Shown: positions 1 to 7,471, counted from the first letter of the stretch. The stretch is DNA of 10,441 nt from Tannerellaceae bacterium (GCA_031273385.1 JAISRY010000034.1:1-10441); one strand, 5' to 3'. Made by a program: numbers and translations. The notes: generated by a model from the letters alone, not told the origin.

Positions 1-2258
1 ACAATGGCATCCACGACGGCGACGGTCGTCAGGTTCAGGATATCGCGCGTAGAGCTCTCCAGGTCGGTAAAGTGAATGGGTTTGTTCAAGCCCATCTGGA
101 TAGGGCCGATACTCTCCCCGATCCCCATTTCGAGCAGCAGTTTGTAGGCGCTGTTGGCCGAACTGAGGTTGGGGAAGATGAGCGTATTGACCTCTTTCCC
201 TTTCAGCTTATTGAACGGATAGGTCTCGTCACGCAGTTTCCTGTCCAGCGCGAAATTAACCTGCATCTCGCCATCCACCGTGATGTCGGGATAGTTGGTA
301 TGCAAATAGTCGATCGCTTCATGCACTTTCACCGGGCTGCCCTGGCTGTCCGCCCCGAAATTGGAGTAGGAGACCATCGCCATCACCGGCTCATGGGCAA
401 AGAACTTCACGGAATCATGGGTCAGCCGGGCGACATCTTTCAGTACGTCGGCCGAGGGGTGGCGGTTGACCAATGTATCGGCAATAAAAAACGTCCCCTT
501 TTTGCTGATCACAATATTCATCGCCCCGAAATGGGTATAGGAAGAGCGGATGCCGATGATCTGCCCGGCCATCTTCGTCACCTCCGCATAGCGGCTGTAT
601 ACGCCTGTAACGAAAGCGTCCGCATCGCCGGTTTTGACCATCATCATACCAAAGGCATTCCGGTCGACCATCTTCTCGCAGGCTTCGGCAAAGGTCACGC
701 CCTCGCGGGCTTTATCCTCCGAAAGCATCTTTGCGTACCGGTTGCGCCGGTCGTTTTCGCGGTCGTGGCGCAGGTTCACGATCTCTATACCCTCCAGGCT
801 CAGGTTCTCTTCCGCCGCGATCTTATGCAGGCGCTCCTCATTCCCCAGCAAGACCGGATAACAGATCCCCTCCGCCTTTGCTTCGACGGCGGCTTTCAGC
901 ATATTGACATGGTTCGCTTCGGCAAAGACCACCCGCTTGGGATTCGCTTTTGCCATATCGGTAAAGGAGCGGAGCAGCTTATTATCATACCCCATCATCT
1001 CGCGCAGGTGGTTGCCATACCCCTCCCAGTCGGTGATCGTCCGGCGCGATACGCCCGACTGGATCGCCGCTTTGGCAACGGCGACGGAGACGCGCGTCAA
1101 CAGCCTTGGGTCAAGCGGTTTGGGAAGAATATAGTCCCGCCCGAAAGTGGTACGCTTCAGCTTATACGCCGCATTCACCACATCCGGGACAGCCTCTTTC
1201 GCCAGGTCGGCAATCGCATACACCGCCGCCAGCTTCATCTCTTCATTGATCGTCCGGGCGTGCGTATCCAGCGCGCCGCGGAAAATATAGGGAAACCCCA
1301 GCACATTATTAATCTGGTTCGGATAGTCCGAACGTCCGGTAGCGAATATAATATCTGTACGGGAAGCCATCGCCTCGGCATACGATATCTCCGGGTTGGG
1401 ATTCGCCAGGGCAAAGACGACAGGGTTGTCATTCATGGATTGCAGCATCTCTTTTGTCAGCACGTCAGCGACGGAGAGTCCGAGAAAAACATCCGCCCCT
1501 ACCATCGCCTCCTCCAGCGATGCGATCGCACGATCGGTGGCAAACTCCTTCTTCGCCTCGTTCAAATCCGTGCGGTGAACGGACAGGACGCCCTTGCTGT
1601 CGCACATAATGATATGCTCTTTCTTCACGCCCAGCATCATATACAGCTTCGTGCAGGAGATCGACGCCGCGCCCGCGCCATTGACCACAAGCCTGACCTC
1701 CTCCACTTTCTTGCCGGCAATTTCAAGGGCATTGAGCAATCCCGCCCCCGAAATAATCGCCGTACCGTGCTGGTCGTCATGCATAACGGGAATGTCCAGC
1801 TCCGCTTTCAGCCGCGCTTCGATCTCAAAACACTCCGGCGCCTTTATATCCTCCAGGTTAATCCCGCCGAAAGTGGGGGAAATCGCTTTTACCGTCTGTA
1901 TAAACTTGTCGGTATCTTTCTCGTCCACTTCGATATCGAACACATCTATACCCGCAAATATCTTAAACAAAAGCCCTTTACCCTCCATCACAGGTTTGCC
2001 GCCCAGTGCGCCTATATCGCCCAACCCCAGCACGGCCGTCCCGTTGGAAATAACGGCTACCAGGTTTCCTTTTGCCGTATACTTGTAGGCATCCAGCGGA
2101 TTCTTTTCGATAGCCAGACAAGGTTCCGCCACTCCCGGGGAGTAGGCCAACGATAGATCGGCCTGTGTGCTGTACGGCTTTGTAGGCACCACCTCTATTT
2201 TCCCCGGTTTCCCCTCTGCATGATACCTAAGGGCATCCTCTTTCGTCGTCTTTGTCAT
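1..2258 (-). CDS. maeB: NADP-dependent malic enzyme, MaeB type (malic enzyme + phosphotransacetylase-like domain), 3' end cut by window edge
   Basis: Cytoplasmic malic enzyme: oxidative decarboxylation of malate to pyruvate and CO2, supplying NAD(P)H. I read the minus strand from the ATG at 2258; it stays open for about 752 codons to the left edge. The usual family length is about 760, so only a few C-terminal residues are missing. The N-terminus carries the family signature [10 protein letters not shown] (around residues 38-47, catalytic Tyr about 39), [18 protein letters not shown] (around 78-95, likely catalytic Lys about 94), the metal-binding [10 protein letters not shown] (around 158-167) and a dinucleotide-binding VNGAGAAS (around 192-199). 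From about residue 430 onward it is a phosphotransacetylase-like domain ending in [20 protein letters not shown]. In E. coli MaeB that domain is regulatory rather than catalytic. The gene has its own Bacteroidota-type promoter. An out-of-frame ATG lies 10 nt upstream of the start. NADP preference is inferred from architecture. Family assignment is very secure. Confidence 0.96.
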   Translation of the reverse strand, partial: MTKTTKEDALRYHAEGKPGKIEVVPTKPYSTQADLSLAYSPGVAEPCLAIEKNPLDAYKYTAKGNLVAVISNGTAVLGLGDIGALGGKPVMEGKGLLFKIFAGIDVFDIEVDEKDTDKFIQTVKAISPTFGGINLEDIKAPECFEIEARLKAELDIPVMHDDQHGTAIISGAGLLNALEIAGKKVEEVRLVVNGAGAASISCTKLYMMLGVKKEHIIMCDSKGVLSVHRTDLNEAKKEFATDRAIASLEEAMVGADVFLGLSVADVLTKEMLQSMNDNPVVFALANPNPEISYAEAMASRTDIIFATGRSDYPNQINNVLGFPYIFRGALDTHARTINEEMKLAAVYAIADLAKEAVPDVVNAAYKLKRTTFGRDYILPKPLDPRLLTRVSVAVAKAAIQSGVSRRTITDWEGYGNHLREMMGYDNKLLRSFTDMAKANPKRVVFAEANHVNMLKAAVEAKAEGICYPVLLGNEERLHKIAAEENLSLEGIEIVNLRHDRENDRRNRYAKMLSEDKAREGVTFAEACEKMVDRNAFGMMMVKTGDADAFVTGVYSRYAEVTKMAGQIIGIRSSYTHFGAMNIVISKKGTFFIADTLVNRHPSADVLKDVARLTHDSVKFFAHEPVMAMVSYSNFGADSQGSPVKVHEAIDYLHTNYPDITVDGEMQVNFALDRKLRDETYPFNKLKGKEVNTLIFPNLSSANSAYKLLLEMGIGESIGPIQMGLNKPIHFTDLESSTRDILNLTTVAVVDAI

Positions 2259-2291
2259 AAGCCTTCATTTTATATTAATAATAAGACGCTA

Positions 2292-2299
2292 CAAAAGTA
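2292..2299 (-). promoter_or_regulatory. Bacteroidota -7 promoter element for the malic enzyme gene
   Basis: The minus strand reads TACTTTTG, a perfect match to the Bacteroidota sigma-ABfr -7 consensus TAnnTTTG. It ends 33 nt before the malic enzyme ATG, implying a leader of roughly 25-30 nt. I see no good TTTG -33 box at the usual spacing. The DNA between motif and start codon is very A/T-rich. Confidence 0.55.
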
Positions 2300-2310
2300 A
2301 CAATTCTGAT

Positions 2311-2415
2311 TCAGCCACCTACCGCCGCCACAGCAAAAAACAAAAAACCGCCACCACAAGGAGAAGCCCCCCGCCGAGTAGCGGCACACCCTCCCGTCAG
2401 CAGTAGCGCCATCAT
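2311..2415 (-). pseudogene. Possible remnant of a small hydrophobic protein (two overlapping frames)
   Basis: On the minus strand, a 34-residue frame from the ATG at 2415 to the stop at 2311 begins MMALLLTGGC, hydrophobic and lipobox-like. It then loses coding character. The neighbouring frame (2396-2319) reads REGVPLLGGG followed by LLLVVAVFCFLLWRR and a stop, which looks like a natural transmembrane tail with a positive C-terminal cap. Joining the two needs one frameshift near 2397. The stretch is GC-rich like the genes here and sits between the CTTAAG array and the malic enzyme promoter. I do not recognise a family. It could be a decayed small membrane protein or chance. Confidence 0.2.
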
Positions 2416-2431
2416 CAGCAGGATTGCTTGT

Positions 2432-2520
2432 CCTCTAAGAGGCTTAAGAATCTTAAGGGGTTAAGAACCTAAGGGGTTTAAGAATCTTAAGAATCTTAAG
2501 AACCTTAAGCCTCTTAGGGG
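2432..2520. repeat. CTTAAG array with 9-bp period inside a foldback
   Basis: Five exact CTTAAG hexamers begin at 2443, 2452, 2486, 2495 and 2504. Degenerate versions fill the gap at about 2460, 2469 and 2477, giving eight units with a period of about 9 bp (unit like CTTAAGAAT). The array lies between perfect 13-bp inverted arms, TAAGAGGCTTAAG at 2436-2448 and its complement at 2504-2516. After two mismatches a further TCTTAAG also pairs, so the segment can form a long imperfect hairpin on either strand. It is noncoding and lies between the ACT-domain gene and the malic enzyme promoter. Confidence 0.8.
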
Positions 2521-2530
2521 AATCCCAACC

Positions 2531-2548
2531 TCGCGCGTATCCGCGCGA
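2531..2548. repeat. Short GC-rich hairpin
   Basis: TCGCGCG at 2531-2537 pairs perfectly with CGCGCGA at 2542-2548 around the 4-nt loop TATC. It lies between the CTTAAG array and the 30-bp palindrome, so three foldback structures follow each other. It has no T-tract on either side, so it is not a classical intrinsic terminator. Confidence 0.5.
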
Positions 2549-2559
2549 ATGTGTGCGTG

Positions 2560-2589
2560 TGTAGAGACGCAAAATTTTGCGTCTCTACA
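2560..2589. repeat. Perfect 30-bp palindrome, probable dispersed repeat
   Basis: The half-site TGTAGAGACGCAAAA (2560-2574) is followed directly by its exact reverse complement (2575-2589). Palindromes with a GTAGAGACG core are common dispersed intergenic elements in Bacteroidota and cyanobacteria, from general knowledge. This one lies 65 bp beyond the ACT-domain gene's stop codon, so its transcript hairpin could mark the 3' end of the paaK-ACT message. Neither strand has a T-tract after the stem. Confidence 0.75.
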
Positions 2590-2654
2590 TTGACATCCCG
2601 TCATATCCATCGTCATACCCCTCATAAATCACGCTATCGCCGTCATTTTACCCG

Positions 2655-3089
2655 TTATTCCGTGAATAGGGCGGGCAAATCGCTTTCGCAGAGGTATTCC
2701 ATGTTTTGCCGGCGGATGACTTCGCGTGCCGCTTCACGGTTGTTTGTCCGTAAAATAAGGATGGCTTTTCCGCCTGCGACGAAGCTGTACATGTATTCGA
2801 TGCTCAGCCCGGCTTTGGTGAAATGGGTCAATGTCTGTGCAAAACTGCCTGCCGGCGGAGCGGTGACGACCGCCAGCACGTCCGTCAGGTTGGCGCTGAC
2901 GTTATTGCTTTTCAGGATCGTATAGGCTTTTTGCGGATCGTCTACAATGATCCGCATAATGCCAAATTCGGAGGTGTCGGCGATCGTTGCGGCGACGATC
3001 CGGATGTTCTCTTCCGCCAGGAGCGCCAGGATTTCGCACAACGCCCCGTATTTGTTTTCCAGGAAAACGGATAGTTGATGAATAGTCAT
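2655..3089 (-). CDS. Tandem ACT-domain protein (144 aa), partner of the adjacent aryl-CoA ligase
   Basis: Small cytoplasmic protein made of two ACT modules with no catalytic domain. The first (residues about 3-75) begins IHQLSVFLENKYGALCEILA, the usual beta-alpha opening, and continues with NIRIVAATIADTSEFGIMRI. The second (about 82-140) includes GLSIEYMYSFVAGGKAILIL. ACT domains bind small ligands, usually amino acids. Stand-alone tandem ACT proteins are often encoded beside phenylacetate-CoA ligase-like genes in anaerobes, where a role in sensing aromatic amino acids or their acids is plausible but not shown here. It starts 11 bp after the ligase stop and is probably co-transcribed. No clear Shine-Dalgarno is present, which is normal for this phylum. 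The family call is secure; the ligand is unknown. Confidence 0.9.
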   Translation of the reverse strand: MTIHQLSVFLENKYGALCEILALLAEENIRIVAATIADTSEFGIMRIIVDDPQKAYTILKSNNVSANLTDVLAVVTAPPAGSFAQTLTHFTKAGLSIEYMYSFVAGGKAILILRTNNREAAREVIRRQNMEYLCESDLPALFTE

Positions 3090-3100
3090 AATGAATGGAT

Positions 3101-4405
3101 TTATAGGAGTTTTCTTAAATCTTTTACGCGCACGGCTTTCCCTTCCATGACGGGAAGCGAGCCTTTTGCCACCAGTTTGATGCGGGGAGTCAGCAGCAAC
3201 TCATCTTTTAATTGCCGGGTGATCTCTTTGGCCAGGCGTTGCAGTACGCTGTAATCGTCGGTAAAGAGATCGCTCAATTCTACCTCGATCAGCATTTCGT
3301 CGCTGTTGCCGACGGTCTCCAGCGTGATCAGCCAATTGTTTCCCAACTCGTTGAACTGCATCAGGATGTTTTCTATCTGGACGGGGAAGAGGTTCACGCC
3401 TTTCATGATGATCATGTCGTCGCTGCGTCCCTGGAAGCGCGACAGGCGTTTGTGCGTACGCCCGCACGGGCAGTCGCCCTGTATGATCCGCGTCAGGTCC
3501 CGGGTACGGTAGCGCAAAAGGGGCATCGCCTCCCGGTTGATGGTCGTCAACACCAGCTCCCCCACCTCTCCGTCGCGCACGGGGAGAAGCGTTTCGGGAT
3601 CGATCACCTCTACGACGACATAGTCTTCCCATACGTGCAGCCCGTTCTGCTCCGTACACTCAAAGGCCACGCCCGGCCCGTTCATTTCCGACATGCCGAA
3701 ACAGTTGTATGCCTTTACGCCCAAAAGCTGTTCGATCCGCTTGCGTTGCTCTTCCGAATGGGGTTCGGCGCCGATACAGATGGTTCTCAGTTGCGTATCG
3801 CGGCGCGGGTCGACGCCTGTTTCGTACATCACCTCAGCCAACCGTGCCGCATAGCTGGGTATGATATGGAGGCAGGTGACATGGAAATCCTTGATGAATT
3901 TGATTTGCCGTTTCGTATTCCCCGCGGCAGCCGGTATGGTGAGCGCCCCCAGCCTTTCGGCGCCATACTGGAAGCCGAGCCCTCCGGTAAACATGCCGTA
4001 GCCCGACGTGTTCTGAAAGACATCCGTATCGCGCAAACCCACCATATACATGCAGCGGGCGACCTGGTCCGCCCATTCCTCGAGGTCTTTCCGCGAATGG
4101 AGTACGACGGTGGGGTTGCCGGTCGTCCCGCTGGAGGAGTGGAGGCGTACACATTCCTTGAGCGGGATGGCCGCCATCCCGAAAGGATAGGTGTTGCGCA
4201 GGTCGTCTTTCGTGGTGAAAGGGATCTTGTGCAAGTCGCCCAATGAGCGGATACTACCGGCGGTGATGCCGTTTTCCGCGAACCGTTTCTTATAAAAAGG
4301 AGATCTTCCCGCCGCCTCTATGGTGTCCTTCAACCTTTCCCATTGCAGTTTTTCCAGCTTTTCGCGGCTTAGCGTCTCCATTTCCCGTTGCCAATACGTC
4401 GTCAT
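3101..4405 (-). CDS. Phenylacetate-CoA ligase-like (PaaK family) adenylate-forming enzyme
   Basis: Predicted cytoplasmic AMP-forming CoA ligase of the ANL superfamily that activates an aryl-acetic acid to its CoA thioester using ATP. The 434-residue length matches PaaK. Visible motifs: P-loop SSSGTTGNPT (residues 90-99), aromatic-rich YNCFGMSEMNGPG (233-245), YRTRDLT (299-305) with the ribose-binding Asp, Cys-x-Cys in DCPCGRTHKRL (311-321), hinge GRSDD then KGVNLFPVQIE (326-345), and EGKAVRVKD near the C-terminus, whose Lys423 is the expected adenylation lysine. It is first in a two-gene unit with the ACT protein and has its own promoter. In anaerobic Bacteroidales such ligases are often associated with indolepyruvate:ferredoxin oxidoreductase in aromatic amino acid metabolism. 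That partner is not in this window, so the exact substrate (phenylacetate, hydroxyphenylacetate or indoleacetate) is open. The symbol paaK is withheld for that reason. Confidence 0.93.
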   Translation of the reverse strand: MTTYWQREMETLSREKLEKLQWERLKDTIEAAGRSPFYKKRFAENGITAGSIRSLGDLHKIPFTTKDDLRNTYPFGMAAIPLKECVRLHSSSGTTGNPTVVLHSRKDLEEWADQVARCMYMVGLRDTDVFQNTSGYGMFTGGLGFQYGAERLGALTIPAAAGNTKRQIKFIKDFHVTCLHIIPSYAARLAEVMYETGVDPRRDTQLRTICIGAEPHSEEQRKRIEQLLGVKAYNCFGMSEMNGPGVAFECTEQNGLHVWEDYVVVEVIDPETLLPVRDGEVGELVLTTINREAMPLLRYRTRDLTRIIQGDCPCGRTHKRLSRFQGRSDDMIIMKGVNLFPVQIENILMQFNELGNNWLITLETVGNSDEMLIEVELSDLFTDDYSVLQRLAKEITRQLKDELLLTPRIKLVAKGSLPVMEGKAVRVKDLRKLL

Positions 4406-4445
4406 TTTCGAAGCGTTATGATCTGTTTTTCATATAATCCGGCAA

Positions 4446-4477
4446 CAAAGATATCGTTTATCCGTGAATGACACCAA
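4446..4477 (-). promoter_or_regulatory. Bacteroidota-type promoter for the CoA ligase-ACT unit
   Basis: The minus strand has a perfect -7 element TATCTTTG at 4453-4446, ending 40 nt before the ligase ATG. A TTG that can serve as the -33 element lies at 4477-4475, giving a 21-bp spacer, close to the known arrangement. The upstream edge of the -33 box is immediately next to the 31-bp tandem repeat array. Confidence 0.6.
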
Positions 4478-4478
4478 T

Positions 4479-4615
4479 GTCTGAATCAGAATTTACAGAA
4501 TGATAGACTGTCTGAATCAGAATTTACAGGATGATAGACTGTCAGAATCAGAATTTACAGGATGATAGACTGTCAGAATCAGAATTTACAGGATGATAGA
4601 ATTTACAGAATTCCT
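4479..4615. repeat. 31-bp tandem repeat, four copies plus a remnant
   Basis: Copies lie at 4479-4509, 4510-4540, 4541-4571 and 4572-4600 (29 bp, lacking the last two bases). An internally deleted remnant sharing ATTTACAGAAT follows to about 4615. The core is AATCAGAATTTACAG. Copies 1 and 2 start GTCTGAATCAG, which holds the palindrome TCTGA-A-TCAGA. Copies 3 and 4 start GTCAGAATCAG and lose it. Copy 1 alone has ACAGAATGAT where the others have ACAGGATGAT. The array ends against the -33 box of the CoA ligase gene. Both strands lack a credible gene here. Confidence 0.9.
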
Positions 4616-4649
4616 GGTTCGACATACACAACCGTAGGGCGCAAGCAAG

Positions 4650-4754
4650 AACGTCATGTCGACCGAGCGCAGCGAGTGGAGACACCTCCGATCGCAAGGG
4701 CGGACGGGTCGATCGGTGGTGTCTCCACTCGCTGCGCTCGGTCGACATGACGTT
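4650..4754. repeat. 105-bp hairpin element, copy 1 (long perfect inverted repeat)
   Basis: The left arm, 37 bp at 4650-4686 starting AACGTCATGTCGACCGAG, is perfectly complementary to 4718-4754. After one T:T mismatch the stem continues for 7 bp (4688-4694 with 4710-4716). The loop is 15 nt (4695-4709). A second copy begins at 10362. Similarity between copies extends left of the arm: CCGTAGGG (from about 4632) matches CCGTTAGGG (from 10339), so the full element may be longer. It lies 48 bp downstream of the transglutaminase lipoprotein stop and could help end that operon's transcript. No transposase is present, so it would be a non-autonomous dispersed element. Confidence 0.85.
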
Positions 4755-4759
4755 TTTCG

Positions 4760-4790
4760 ATTCGTAATTCGTAATTCGTAATTCGTAATT
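4760..4790. repeat. ATTCGTA heptamer tandem repeat
   Basis: Four perfect tandem copies of ATTCGTA (4760-4787) followed by a partial ATT. The array sits 11 bp from the lipoprotein stop codon and directly beside the hairpin element. Similar AATTCGTAATTCGTA arrays are common intergenic filler in Bacteroidota genomes. No function can be assigned. Confidence 0.8.
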
Positions 4791-4801
4791 GAAAATGTGT
4801 C

Positions 4802-7471
4802 TCAACTCGTAAGCTTATGGATCACCTGCATCATCTGCTCACCTAAACCGATCGTATAGCCTTTCGAGGTGAAGACGACGCGTCCGAATGTGTCGGCGAT
4901 GACGAAGAGGGGGAGCTGGTTGGTGTCGGGCAGGTTCATGGCGGAGGCCAGCATGGAGCGGATGCTGTGGGCGGTATCAATGCCGTAGACGATCGTGGAC
5001 GGTAGGGCGCCGAACTCTTTCGCATCGAAATTCGTCCAGTCCCGCTCGTCGTTGAACAGCAGGAGTAGCGGGCGGTTCCAGGCCTCGAACGCTTTGGTAA
5101 ATGCCGCGATGTCCCGCATGGCATGGTTGGTAGGCTCCTGGCGGGGGCCGAGGATGCCGATGATGAAATATCCCCGTCCGGTGGTGGAGAGGATCGTCGT
5201 TTCCTCGCCGTTGTCGGCACGGCGGAACCTGGCCTCCACGTCGCCGAGCGTACCGATCACCTGAATATCGTCCTGGTTTTCACGCATCACCAGGCCGACG
5301 TGCGTCGTCTTCCCCCTCTCCACACGGAAAGAGGCGACATTGGCCAGCACATGGCCTTTGGCCATTCGGTTTCCGGTGATCAGGAGGTAATCCCCCTCAT
5401 CCATCGGAAGCGGTTGTTTGAACAGTTGGCTCCAGGTGTTTCCGCCGCCCATATCGGCTATGCCGGATTCGAAATCGAGGGTTTGCAGTTTGCCGGACGG
5501 CAGGATCTTAGCCACGGTGAAATGGCTGTAATAGACGGGGTCGGCCAATGTCTTGATGGCTTGATAATCGACCGTAACGCTGCCCTGCTCCGCGACGACG
5601 GACTCAGCCGATTCGAAATCCACATCCACCCATTTCTCCCCCGCGAGGTATTGCACCTTACCGGTGACCCGTTCGATTCTGGAGGGGACGCCAAAGCTCC
5701 GCATCAGCGCCACAAAGAAGATGTTGCGGGAATGGGCGTCGGCCACACGCGCACGCCATACGCCCAAAGGCATCACCGGGATACGCTGCGGATTCAGCCG
5801 CTCCTTGACCGCAATATGCGCTTTCACCCATTCGACGATGGCCTGCGGGTTGTTTTTCGCCGTGGCCGACAAGTCCGCCGCCTCCGCCCGTAACAGAGAG
5901 CGGTAAGGCGTCAACAGCTCGTTGGCGACGCGGGGATTCAATACATAGGCCTCAAACAGCGCACCGGAACGCCGGCCTGTGTTCTGCATGTGGTCTGCCA
6001 AGACGGAAGACGGCGTGTCGCGGAGGTCTTTCGGCGAGATAACGCCCAATAGCGCCATGGCCAGATCGCTGTTGTCGGGGGCGGCCAGGCGGAGCAGACG
6101 TTCGATCTCCCTCCAGTTGCCGCGGCTGCCCGTCATATAACGCACTGTCGCGGCAGGGTCTATCCCCAGCTCATCCGCCAGCGCTTTTGCCGTCTCTTCG
6201 CTGCAAAACGTGGCGACATACTCGTTCCGGATCACATCCTCTTCCAGCAAACGCCGGGCGTTTTCCTCTTGCTGCGCCTCCGTCACCTCCACCGCTATCG
6301 AGCCGGCTACCGGAGGGACGATATCCAGCGGGAACGACACCTCGTCCCCGGGACGTTTATCCAGCGTAACCGTGACCTGCTCCTCTTTCCCAAAGGATAT
6401 CCGGCTAAAACCGAACGCTCCCCCCTTGGTAGCCCAAACCAGCATATCGCCCTTACCGGCCGACAGAAAGGCTTCACCCTCCGCATCGGTCATCTTCCGG
6501 GCTACGGTATAAAATTCGGCATAGTTATAGAGCTTGAACTCCACCTCGGCATCCTTCACCGGATGGCCTTTCGTATCGACCACCCGTACCCTACCCTTAG
6601 CCGTCGGCGCATAGTTGTCGATCACGTTGATTTCGGTATAACAATCCGTTCGCTCCATCGTCTCTTCCGGGCCGTCGTATTTCCCGAAGACCTTGGTATG
6701 CATCAGCATACCCCTGTAGGCCGGCTCGTTAAACCATCCGAGGTTCAACACCGGCTCCGGCTCGCAGGCGCCCATAAAATACCACTTCCCGTCGACCCAG
6801 GCCTCCACCCATGCGTGGTTGTCGTCGGTATGCGCCCAACGCGGCGTATAGACCTGGCGGGCGGGGATACCGACGGAGCGCAGGGCGGCAACGGTGAAAA
6901 CAGACTCCTCCCCGCAACGCCCGTAGGCCGTCCTGACGGAGGCTAACGGCGAACTGGTACGCCCGTCGGAGGGCGTATAGATCACCTTTTCGTGACACCA
7001 GTGGTTGACCTCCAAAACGGCGTCGTAGAGCGAAAGCTCCCTTACGCGATCTTTTAACTCTTCGTAAAAAACCAGGCGGCTGTCGTCCAGGTTTTCATTA
7101 TTTACCCTGACCGGCAGGACAAAGTGCCGGAAGATCACCTCCGGAATACTGTCGCCCCACGGCATTTCCGCCTTTGCCCGGAAAGAGGAGCGTATATTTT
7201 CCAGGTAAAACGCCCCGCTGTAGTCCGTCATATCGCCAATCGGCATATAGGCATACAGGAACGCCAACGCCTCCTTTTCCACCGCCGGCAGGGGTTGGTC
7301 AAACACCTCAAACAGGCCGCCCTCCGGAAAGAGCGATTGCTTTACCCGGAAATCATGCGTCACCTGCCGCCTTGCCGCTTTATCTCCGATGAAATGCGGT
7401 TGTTGATCGCACCCCACACACAAAAGGAGGAGCGGAAGAGCGATACTGAAAATCTTAGTTCTTTTATCCAT
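4802..7471 (-). CDS. Large transglutaminase-fold lipoprotein with Ig-like and thioredoxin-like regions (889 aa)
   Basis: Predicted exported lipoprotein. The N-terminus has charged residues, a hydrophobic core and a lipobox LCVGC, so Cys21 should be lipidated. Residues about 140-250 form a transglutaminase-like cysteine-protease fold with GRCGEES (Cys186) and NHAWVEAWVDG (His219). The third acidic residue is probably Glu237 in GACEPEP, where many relatives have Asp. Residues about 290-375 look like a beta-sandwich carboxypeptidase-regulatory or Ig-like domain (VVDTKGHPVKDAEVEF). Residues about 540-625 resemble a second transglutaminase core (SRNIFFVALMRSFGVPSR) in which the cysteine position is not Cys. 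The last 130 residues look thioredoxin-like (LPLFVIADTFGRVVF) but contain no cysteine. Enzymes of this fold are often peptidases or amidases rather than crosslinkers. It is the last gene of a probable four-gene operon, 23 bp after the AmpG-like gene. Substrate unknown; peptide or peptidoglycan-fragment processing is inference. Confidence 0.88.
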   Translation of the reverse strand: MDKRTKIFSIALPLLLLCVGCDQQPHFIGDKAARRQVTHDFRVKQSLFPEGGLFEVFDQPLPAVEKEALAFLYAYMPIGDMTDYSGAFYLENIRSSFRAKAEMPWGDSIPEVIFRHFVLPVRVNNENLDDSRLVFYEELKDRVRELSLYDAVLEVNHWCHEKVIYTPSDGRTSSPLASVRTAYGRCGEESVFTVAALRSVGIPARQVYTPRWAHTDDNHAWVEAWVDGKWYFMGACEPEPVLNLGWFNEPAYRGMLMHTKVFGKYDGPEETMERTDCYTEINVIDNYAPTAKGRVRVVDTKGHPVKDAEVEFKLYNYAEFYTVARKMTDAEGEAFLSAGKGDMLVWATKGGAFGFSRISFGKEEQVTVTLDKRPGDEVSFPLDIVPPVAGSIAVEVTEAQQEENARRLLEEDVIRNEYVATFCSEETAKALADELGIDPAATVRYMTGSRGNWREIERLLRLAAPDNSDLAMALLGVISPKDLRDTPSSVLADHMQNTGRRSGALFEAYVLNPRVANELLTPYRSLLRAEAADLSATAKNNPQAIVEWVKAHIAVKERLNPQRIPVMPLGVWRARVADAHSRNIFFVALMRSFGVPSRIERVTGKVQYLAGEKWVDVDFESAESVVAEQGSVTVDYQAIKTLADPVYYSHFTVAKILPSGKLQTLDFESGIADMGGGNTWSQLFKQPLPMDEGDYLLITGNRMAKGHVLANVASFRVERGKTTHVGLVMRENQDDIQVIGTLGDVEARFRRADNGEETTILSTTGRGYFIIGILGPRQEPTNHAMRDIAAFTKAFEAWNRPLLLLFNDERDWTNFDAKEFGALPSTIVYGIDTAHSIRSMLASAMNLPDTNQLPLFVIADTFGRVVFTSKGYTIGLGEQMMQVIHKLTS

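Noticed and set aside
72..2156. A 694-codon open frame on the plus strand
   Set aside because: It lies wholly antisense to the malic enzyme gene, whose minus-strand reading carries unmistakable family motifs. The plus-strand translation shows no recognisable domain and is explained by codon bias.
2227..2268. A 13-codon upstream frame ([13 protein letters not shown]) overlapping the malic enzyme start
   Set aside because: It is out of frame and overlaps the start codon, but nothing shows it is translated. It most likely arises by chance from the A/T-rich leader.
2432..2589. CRISPR-like or intrinsic terminator reading of the repeat cluster
   Set aside because: There are no spacers of regular length, and no stem is followed by a T-tract, so neither label is justified.
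3212..4246. A 344-codon plus-strand open frame
   Set aside because: Antisense shadow of the CoA ligase gene, with no recognisable motifs.
4650..4754. Insertion sequence with terminal inverted repeats
   Set aside because: The arms enclose only 31 bp and no transposase gene. A small hairpin or non-autonomous element is the most that can be said.
4548..4805. An 85-codon minus-strand frame in the repeat region
   Set aside because: Its peptide is the translation of the 31-bp repeat, the hairpin element and the heptamer array. Repeats of this kind give similar spurious peptides in many Bacteroidota annotations.
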